A DNA stretch of 5,539 nt from Planktothrix sp. UBA8402 (lineage in GTDB: Bacteria; Cyanobacteriota; Cyanobacteriia; Cyanobacteriales; Microcoleaceae): the NCBI GenBank assembly GCA_003456035.1, contig DMPJ01000286.1, forward strand, positions 1 through 5,539. Reading direction: 5' to 3'. The position numbers and the translations under genes were made by a program. Positions within the stretch are counted from its first letter, which is position 1, and every line of letters starts with the position of its first letter. Below are positions 1 to 4,553 of the stretch, in pieces. The notes under the pieces were generated by a model. It did not search any database, was not told the DNA's origin, and was given only the letters and a program-made list of their open reading frames with translations.

Positions 1-49
1 CCATTCCCCATTCCCCATTCCCCATTCCTCATTCCCCATTCTCCATTCT
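1..49. repeat. Heptamer tandem array, CCATTCC type (7 copies)
   Basis: Seven contiguous 7-base units: four exact CCATTCC, then TCATTCC, CCATTCT and CCATTCT. The array begins at the window edge, so it may extend further left. It ends 16 bases before the nirB start codon, so it probably lies in the promoter or leader of that gene. Short tandemly repeated heptamers (STRR) are a known feature of filamentous cyanobacterial genomes, and this array fits that class. The divergent copies are all on the gene side. No function can be read from the sequence. Confidence 0.9.
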
Positions 50-65
50 GCCTTTTAAAAAAATT

Positions 66-1241
66 ATGGAAAATTCAGAGATTGATTTTTCACAACAAGA
101 TCCAGAAGTATTACTGAATTTGGTTTTAACTAAGTTAGAACAGGGCGATTTTCAACAACGATGGGAAATTAGTAAGATTTTACCAGATTTAGGAATTATT
201 GCCCTAGAGCCACTGCTTAATATTTTACAAGATGAAACTGCTGATGTAGAAATGCGTTGGTTTGTGGCCCGAATTTTGGGAAATTTTAAATCAGAATTAA
301 TTATTGAACCCTTGATTAATCTGCTCAAAAATGCTAAAATTGAAGCAACAGAAGCAGAAATATCACTTCAAGAAATAACTACATTTACCTTAGCTGGTTT
401 TGGAATTTCAGCGATCGCTCCTTTAACTCAATTATTAGAAAAAGCCGATTCTAAATTATTAGCAACTCAAGCTCTAGCTCAAATTCGTCATTCTGAAATT
501 ATTACTCCATTATTAACAGTTGTCAATGATCCAAATCCTCGAATTAGAGCGATCGCAATTGAAGCATTAGGCAGTTTTCATGATCCTAGAGTTATCCCAA
601 TTTTATTAGAGGCTTTAACTGATCCCGTTGCTGATGTTAGAAAACAAGCTGTAATTGGATTAGGAGTGCGATTAGATTTATTAGAAAATATCAATTTAGT
701 GGAAAAACTTAAACCGTTATTATGGGATATTCGACCGGAAGTTTGTCAACAAACTCAACTCGCTTTAGCCCGTTTAAAAACCGATGAAGCTGCGACAGCA
801 TTATTTGAACAAGTACAATCTCCAAGTGTTCCCCTTTCCTTAAAAATAGATGGAGTTCGTTCATTAGGATGGATTGAAACCCCGGCAAGTTTAAATTATT
901 TACAGGAAATTCTATTGACTTTTGATCCTAAATTTAATCTGAATTTATCTCAAATAACAACAGAAGAAATTAACTTGATTCAAGAAGTTATTCAGTGTAT
1001 AGGACGAATTGAAACCTTGGAATTGCGGGAACAAGCTACTCAAATTCTAATTGATTTGCTTAATAATAATTATCCGGCAATTTCCGAACCTAAAATTAAA
1101 CAATTCATTGCATTAGGATTAGGAAAATTAGGATTAATAGCTGCCATTAATCCCTTAATTAACCTTTTAGTTGATCCAAATCCCTCGGTCAGATTACATT
1201 CTATTTCCGCTTTAAAGAAAATTGAACCACAACCAACCTAA
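66..1241 (+). CDS. nirB: HEAT-repeat protein, probable NirB (nitrite reductase partner protein)
   Basis: This 391-residue soluble protein is built almost entirely of HEAT/PBS-lyase-like helical repeats. Clear units lie at about residues 44-74, 145-171, 174-200 and 345-386, with the typical D-P-x-x-x-V/I-R...A-L-G signatures at 155-169 (DPNPRIRAIAIEALG), 186-200 and 370-384. Less regular units fill 78-142 and 214-270. There is no signal peptide or membrane segment, so it should act in the cytoplasm by protein-protein contact. HEAT proteins in cyanobacteria include phycobilin lyases (CpcE/F) and NblB, and sequence alone cannot exclude these. The position immediately upstream of ntcB matches nirB of Synechococcus elongatus and Anabaena, where NirB is needed for full nitrite reductase activity and contacts NirA. 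The name therefore rests mainly on context. The ATG at 66 follows an A-rich stretch with no Shine-Dalgarno sequence. Two HIP1 sites lie inside the gene. Confidence 0.72.
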   Translation: MENSEIDFSQQDPEVLLNLVLTKLEQGDFQQRWEISKILPDLGIIALEPLLNILQDETADVEMRWFVARILGNFKSELIIEPLINLLKNAKIEATEAEISLQEITTFTLAGFGISAIAPLTQLLEKADSKLLATQALAQIRHSEIITPLLTVVNDPNPRIRAIAIEALGSFHDPRVIPILLEALTDPVADVRKQAVIGLGVRLDLLENINLVEKLKPLLWDIRPEVCQQTQLALARLKTDEAATALFEQVQSPSVPLSLKIDGVRSLGWIETPASLNYLQEILLTFDPKFNLNLSQITTEEINLIQEVIQCIGRIETLELREQATQILIDLLNNNYPAISEPKIKQFIALGLGKLGLIAAINPLINLLVDPNPSVRLHSISALKKIEPQPT

Positions 1242-1282
1242 ATCATTTATCAAGTATCCGCATTATCAGTTTTGTTTGTAGT

Positions 1283-1300
1283 GCGAGCGTCCTCGCTCGC
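1283..1300. repeat. Perfect palindrome, dispersed-repeat type hairpin
   Basis: GCGAGCG (1283-1289) and CGCTCGC (1294-1300) are exact inverted repeats around a TCCT loop, giving a 7-bp GC-rich stem in an AT-rich spacer. It lies 41 bases after the nirB stop. There is no T-run after the stem, so it is not a standard intrinsic terminator, although it could still shape or protect the transcript end. The 'GCGAGC-short loop-GCTCGC' form resembles small dispersed palindromes common in filamentous cyanobacterial genomes. That resemblance is from memory and was not searched. Confidence 0.7.
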
Positions 1301-1354
1301 TAGATTGTCTATAGCAATCCTATTTGAGTTGTGTTCAAAATTCCTGATTAAAAG

Positions 1355-1422
1355 GGAACACCGGAACACCGGAACACCGGAACACCGGAATAGGGAACAC
1401 CGGAATAGGGAACACCGGAACA
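1355..1422. repeat. Interspersed tandem array, GGAACACC with GGAATAG units
   Basis: Six exact 8-base units GGAACACC start at 1355, 1363, 1371, 1379, 1394 and 1409. They are separated by two 7-base variants GGAATAG (1387-1393 and 1402-1408) and end in a partial GGAACA (1417-1422). The second half is therefore also a 15-base higher-order repeat (1379-1393 and 1394-1408). The array lies in the nirB-ntcB spacer. The upstream GTGTTC at 1331-1336 is the reverse complement of the GAACAC core in every full unit, so alternative hairpins are possible in a transcript. The role is unknown. Confidence 0.9.
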
Positions 1423-1455
1423 ATGCTTAACAGCTTAAATGTTTACTCATAACTA

Positions 1456-1504
1456 TTTACTGTTTACTATTTACTGTTTACTGTTTACTATTTACTGTTT
1501 ACTG
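1456..1504. repeat. Heptamer tandem array, TTTACT(G/A), 7 copies, in ntcB leader
   Basis: Seven contiguous 7-base units TTTACTG or TTTACTA occur in the order G-A-G-G-A-G-G, and a lone TTTACTC lies just upstream at 1442-1448. The array ends 5 bases before the ntcB ATG and occupies the place where a ribosome binding site would normally sit. It is of the cyanobacterial STRR type. Copy-number change here would not shift the reading frame but would change leader length and the distance from promoter to start codon. Confidence 0.92.
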
Positions 1505-1509
1505 TTTTT

Positions 1510-2514
1510 ATGCGTTTAGAGCAACTGCAATCTTTTCTATCCGTTGCTGAGACAGGAAGTTTTCAACAAGCAGCACGGAAATCTGGTCTGACTCAATCAA
1601 CAATTAGTAGACAAGTGCAAGGACTAGAAGAAGAACTTGGTTTACCCTTGTTTCACCGCACGATTCAAGTTAAATTAACTATTGGAGGTGAACGTTTTTG
1701 GCCCTATGCTCGCAAAATTTGCCAAACTTGGGATAGTGCAAAAGATGAACTAGCATCCTTGCTGATGGGAAAACAACCAGAACTCTGTGTAGCGGTAATT
1801 CATTCGGTTTGTTCCTCCTATTTGCCTCCGGTTTTACAGAAGTTTTGTTATGCTTATCCAGAGGTTCAGTTAAGAGTAACATCTTTAGGAAGTGATCGGG
1901 CTTTAAAAGTTCTTAAAGATGGCTTAGTGGATATTGCCATTATTATGAATAATCGTTCTTTTACCGCTAGTGGAGAACTTTTAGTTGATCTTCTCTATCA
2001 AGAATCAATTGAAGTATTAATGGCAAGCAATCATCCTTTAACCGAATATACTCAAGTCCCTTGGGATGAATTAATTCGTTATCCGCAAGTTGTTTTTAAA
2101 GATGGTTATGGAATGCAGCGTTTAGTTCAAGAAAACTTTACTAAAGCCGGGGCAAAATTAAATGCCGTTTTAGAGTTAAATACATTAGATGGGTTTCGCG
2201 GGGTAATTCGTCAAGGAGAACTGATTGCCTTATTGCCCCATTCTGCCTTAATAGAAGCCAGAACTGATCCCAATTTAGCGGTTAGAGGGTTAGCACCCAT
2301 AACCCTTAAACATCCTAAAAATTTTGTTTCCTCTGAATTAATTTCTGAGGATGCAGACACAAATTGGACTCGTGAAGTGGTGATTATTACCACAACTGAT
2401 CGAATGCAAATTCCTCCAATTGCCTATTTTTGGAAATTAGTTCATGATTGTATTCCCGATCAAATTAACGGATCAATTAGTTCTTTAAATCCTCAAATAC
2501 CGCTCTTAAAATAA
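1510..2514 (+). CDS. ntcB: LysR-family transcriptional activator NtcB
   Basis: This 334-residue LysR-type regulator has an N-terminal winged helix-turn-helix at about residues 3-62 (core ETGSFQQAARKSGLTQSTIS at 14-33, then the E-L-G-x-P-L-F-H-R wing at 42-50). An effector-binding periplasmic-protein-like domain runs from about residue 90 to 300. The segments VTSLGSDRALKVLKDGLVD (123-141), FKDGYGMQRL (196-205) and RQGELIALLP (234-243) are what I recall as conserved in cyanobacterial NtcB. NtcB binds the nirA operon promoter and activates nitrate assimilation genes in response to nitrate or nitrite, together with NtcA. Adjacent cnaT and mobA support the assignment. The ATG at 1510 is chosen because M-R-L-E-Q-L is the usual NtcB start; no Shine-Dalgarno is present, only the heptamer array and a T-run. 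The last 20 or so residues look poorly conserved. The alternative is another cyanobacterial LysR such as NdhR/CbbR, which is less likely. Confidence 0.88.
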   Translation: MRLEQLQSFLSVAETGSFQQAARKSGLTQSTISRQVQGLEEELGLPLFHRTIQVKLTIGGERFWPYARKICQTWDSAKDELASLLMGKQPELCVAVIHSVCSSYLPPVLQKFCYAYPEVQLRVTSLGSDRALKVLKDGLVDIAIIMNNRSFTASGELLVDLLYQESIEVLMASNHPLTEYTQVPWDELIRYPQVVFKDGYGMQRLVQENFTKAGAKLNAVLELNTLDGFRGVIRQGELIALLPHSALIEARTDPNLAVRGLAPITLKHPKNFVSSELISEDADTNWTREVVIITTTDRMQIPPIAYFWKLVHDCIPDQINGSISSLNPQIPLLK

Positions 2515-2560
2515 ACACATTGCAACTCGTCAAAACCTCAACAATTAAAACGTTATTAAC

Positions 2561-3667
2561 ATGAGTGATCGATTTAGAGACTTACTGCGTCAAGTCGGTA
2601 GTGGTACCCATACCAGTGAACCATTAACTCGTTCTCAAGCCGCCGAAGCCATGAAATTAATGCTATTAGGGGAAGCAACTCCAGCCCAAATAGGTGCCTT
2701 TTTCATTGCCCATCGCATCCGACGTCCTACGGGGGAAGAATTGGCCGGAATGCTGGATACTTATGAACAAATCGGCCCTCAACTTCAGTCGGTGGCTTCC
2801 GCGCCTTTTGTATTGGGTTGTCCTTATGATGGTCGGTCTCGCACGGCTCCGATGGCTCCCTTAACGGCCTTAATTTTAGTTACCGCCGGGGTGCGGGTGA
2901 TTTTACACGGAGGTCAGCGAATGCCCACCAAAGAGGGAATTCCTTTAATTGAAATTTGGCAGGGGTTGGGTTTAGACTGGTCTAAATTATCCCTAGCACA
3001 AGTACAAAAGGTTTTTGCCGAATTGGGTTTGGGATTTGTTTATCTTCCCCAACATTTCTTAGCAGCAGAAAAGTTAGTTACCTACCGTCGAGAAATTGGT
3101 AAACGTCCCCCAATAGCGACGATGGAATTGATCTGGAAACCATATCTAGGACAAGCAACGGTAGTTTCTGGGTATGTGCATCCGCCCACAGAAACCATGT
3201 TTAGACAAACTTTTCATTGGCGTGGAGTAACGGATTTTATTACCGTTAAAGGGTTAGAAGGAAGTTGCGATTTACCTCGCGATCGCACTTGTATTATTGG
3301 TCTACATCAACCCAGTCAACAAACCCAAATAGTTAAATATCCTACAAAAATATTAACACAAAATCCTGGCTTAGATGATATTTTCTTTGAAAGATTATTA
3401 TTACATCCCCGGGATTATGGGTTTGATGGTAGAGAAATTACTCTGTCCTCAACTCCGATTTTAATTGAACAAATCCAAACAGTTTTATCAGGTCAAACCA
3501 GTGAATTTATGAAAGCGGCAATATGGAATGGCGGCTTTTATCTCTGGCGTGCCGGGGTGTGTCAAGATTTAGAATCGGGATTATCAAGCGCTGAATCTCT
3601 ACTTACAGAAGGGAAAGTTCAGGCTAAATTGCAGGAGATTCAAGATTACTTTTTGAATAGGGATTAA
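2561..3667 (+). CDS. cnaT: CnaT: TrpD-like protein required for nitrate operon expression
   Basis: This 368-residue protein has the fold signature of anthranilate phosphoribosyltransferase/glycosyltransferase family 3. It has a helical N-terminal domain (about 1-75, with GEATPAQIGAFFIAHRIR at 37-54), then the nucleoside-phosphorylase-like alpha/beta domain. The family motifs are altered. The PRPP-binding GTGGD loop of TrpD reads GCPYDGR at 86-92, the HGNR segment reads HGGQRMPTKEG at 116-126, and the R-x-L-G-x-R-T...GPL.NP motif reads REIGKRPPIATMELIWKPYLG at about 177-197 apart from spacing. It is therefore unlikely to be the tryptophan enzyme. Directly following ntcB (46-base gap, same strand), it matches Anabaena CnaT, which is needed for expression of the nir operon by an unresolved mechanism. 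Probably co-transcribed with ntcB. No Shine-Dalgarno precedes the ATG. One HIP1 site is present. Confidence 0.85.
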   Translation: MSDRFRDLLRQVGSGTHTSEPLTRSQAAEAMKLMLLGEATPAQIGAFFIAHRIRRPTGEELAGMLDTYEQIGPQLQSVASAPFVLGCPYDGRSRTAPMAPLTALILVTAGVRVILHGGQRMPTKEGIPLIEIWQGLGLDWSKLSLAQVQKVFAELGLGFVYLPQHFLAAEKLVTYRREIGKRPPIATMELIWKPYLGQATVVSGYVHPPTETMFRQTFHWRGVTDFITVKGLEGSCDLPRDRTCIIGLHQPSQQTQIVKYPTKILTQNPGLDDIFFERLLLHPRDYGFDGREITLSSTPILIEQIQTVLSGQTSEFMKAAIWNGGFYLWRAGVCQDLESGLSSAESLLTEGKVQAKLQEIQDYFLNRD

Positions 3668-3675
3668 AATTAATT

Positions 3676-3707
3676 GACTTGAAATCGGTTAATATCAACC
3701 CTAAGTC
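3676..3707. repeat. Nested inverted repeat in cnaT-mobA spacer
   Basis: Two nested inverted repeats occur in the 60-base gap: outer GACTT (3676-3680) with AAGTC (3703-3707), inner GGTT (3687-3690) with AACC (3697-3700). The arms are short and the internal spacing is unequal (6 versus 2 bases), so any hairpin would be weak. It could be an operator-like site or chance. There is no T-run, so it is not a terminator, and cnaT and mobA can still be one transcript. Confidence 0.3.
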
Positions 3708-3727
3708 CGTGCTACAGATTTAAAATT

Positions 3728-4309
3728 ATGAATGATCTGTCTATTGCCGCTTTAATTCTGGCTGGGGGTCAAAGTTCTCGCATGGGTGAGGATAAGGCTT
3801 TTGTTCTTTATGAAGGCAAACCCTTGCTTGGGCGAGTCTATGAAGTGGCGGCTATCTGTAGCCAAAAAGTATATATTGCCACACCTTGGCCGAAACGTTA
3901 TCAAACTTTATTAACCGAGGATTATGAAGTTTTATTAGAGACGGAACCGAACCAAGGGCCATTAGTTGTATTATCCCAGGGATTATTACAAATTCCCTTT
4001 GATTGGATTTGGTTATTAGCCTGTGATTTACCCCGATTACAACCCTCTATAATTAAACATTGGCAAACTCGTTTAGCAGCTATTCCTGATCATATTTTAG
4101 CCGTTGTTCCTCAAAGTCAGTTCCGTTGGGAACCTTTATGTGGGTTTTATCGCCGTTCTGCTTATCACCATTTACAAAGGTTTATAGCTCCAGGGGGAAG
4201 ATCATTTCAACGCTGGTTAAGCCAAATTCCCATACAACCGATTGATCTATCTGAAGCCGAATCACAAATGTTATTAAATTGCAATAAACCTGAAGACTTA
4301 AAACCTTAA
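3728..4309 (+). CDS. mobA: Molybdenum cofactor guanylyltransferase MobA
   Basis: This 193-residue cytoplasmic enzyme transfers GMP from GTP to molybdopterin to form the MGD form of the molybdenum cofactor, which bacterial-type nitrate reductases such as NarB use. The N-terminal nucleotidyltransferase signature LAGGQSSRMGEDKA lies at 11-24, with the expected glycine loop, Arg-18 and Lys-23. CDLP at 99-102 supplies the metal-binding Asp. EPLCGFYRR lies at 135-143 and the C-terminal NCNKPEDL at 184-191 (family N-x-N-T-P-E-D-L). The length is normal for MobA. Close relatives are MobA-like CTP-molybdopterin and sugar nucleotidyltransferases; the location after ntcB-cnaT favours MobA. It lies 60 bases after cnaT on the same strand and is probably co-transcribed. 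There is no clear Shine-Dalgarno before the ATG. Around residues 77-81 the family's usual GPLAG reads GPLVV, a mild variation. Confidence 0.9.
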   Translation: MNDLSIAALILAGGQSSRMGEDKAFVLYEGKPLLGRVYEVAAICSQKVYIATPWPKRYQTLLTEDYEVLLETEPNQGPLVVLSQGLLQIPFDWIWLLACDLPRLQPSIIKHWQTRLAAIPDHILAVVPQSQFRWEPLCGFYRRSAYHHLQRFIAPGGRSFQRWLSQIPIQPIDLSEAESQMLLNCNKPEDLKP

Positions 4310-4417
4310 AAAATCATAAAGTTACTCATTAAAATTGTCATAAAAATTAAACTTCTTATTTCAATCCTTATTTCCCTCAACTCGTAAAAAACCACTTAAA
4401 TCATTTTTATATAGATG

Positions 4418-4453
4418 GAATCCCCGCCCGTTTTACGGCGGGGCGGATGTCAA
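4418..4453 (+). mobile_element. Solitary IS200/IS605-type right-end hairpin (remnant)
   Basis: CCCCGCC (4422-4428) pairs exactly with GGCGGGG (4437-4443). A further GT/AC pair can form if C4429 bulges, leaving a TTT loop. The stem is preceded by GGAAT and followed by CGGATGTCAA. The form 'GGAATCCCCGCC - loop - GGCGGGG - GATGTCAA' is how the right ends of many IS200/IS605-family tnpB elements finish, and there it is also the 3' end of the TnpB guide RNA. No tnpA or tnpB remnant and no left end are visible on either side, so this is at most a decayed or non-autonomous end. There is no T-run after the stem on either strand, which argues against a simple terminator. Confidence 0.5.
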
Positions 4454-4541
4454 CTATGACTAATCTAGCACTTTGGAGTTAGACATGGATTAATTTATCC
4501 CTAGGGTAACAATTGCGGTAAAATTATCAAAATCTAAGGGT

Positions 4542-4546
4542 GAGGA
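4542..4546 (+). promoter_or_regulatory. Ribosome binding site GAGGA for the capA-like gene
   Basis: GAGGA lies 7 bases before the ATG at 4554, an ideal Shine-Dalgarno position. It fixes the start of the partial gene. None of the four upstream genes has a comparable site. Confidence 0.75.
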
Positions 4547-4553
4547 TAAATTT

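Larger units (their letters stand above)
1242..1509. other. nirB-ntcB intergenic region
   Basis: This 268-base spacer holds no convincing gene. About half of it is the palindrome and the two tandem arrays listed separately. The remaining parts (1242-1282, 1301-1354, 1423-1455) are AT-rich. I found no GTA-N8-TAC NtcA site and no convincing -35/-10 pair in it. The unit GCTTAA is directly repeated at about 1425-1430 and 1433-1438. The spacer is long enough for ntcB to have its own promoter, but the sequence does not show where it would be. Confidence 0.6.
4310..4553. other. mobA-capA intergenic region
   Basis: This 244-base AT-rich spacer has no convincing gene. It contains the GC-rich hairpin at 4418-4453, described separately, and an 8-bp perfect palindrome CCCTAGGG at 4499-4506 that could be an operator or chance. 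A possible -10 box TAAAAT lies at 4519-4524, about 30 bases before the capA start, but no good -35 partner is seen. The first 100 bases after mobA show no intrinsic terminator; a 5-bp inverted repeat AAGTT/AACTT (4319-4323, 4350-4354) is too weak to count. Confidence 0.5.

Noticed and set aside
1355..1504. Possible CRISPR array
   Set aside because: The units are 7-8 bases and contiguous, with no 20-40 base unique spacers and no cas genes nearby.
1242..1509. NtcA binding site (GTA-N8-TAC) upstream of ntcB
   Set aside because: The GTA triplets at 1253-1255 and 1278-1280 are not followed by TAC at the required spacing. The many TAC triplets in the heptamer array have no GTA partner.
1679..1882. 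Minus-strand open frame of 67 codons inside ntcB
   Set aside because: It lies wholly within the well-supported ntcB frame, resembles no family I know and has no start signal.
2211..2393. Minus-strand open frame of 60 codons inside ntcB
   Set aside because: It is antisense to the conserved effector domain of NtcB and best explained as a chance open frame.
2561..3667. Annotation as TrpD, tryptophan biosynthesis
   Set aside because: The PRPP and anthranilate signature motifs are changed and the neighbours are nitrate genes, which fits CnaT instead.
4422..4443. Intrinsic terminator for mobA
   Set aside because: The stem is strong but no T-run follows on either strand, and the flanks match a transposon end better. 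A role in ending transcripts is not excluded.
4415..4459. Small open frame of 14 codons across the hairpin
   Set aside because: It is too short, lacks a ribosome site, and is explained by the hairpin sequence itself.
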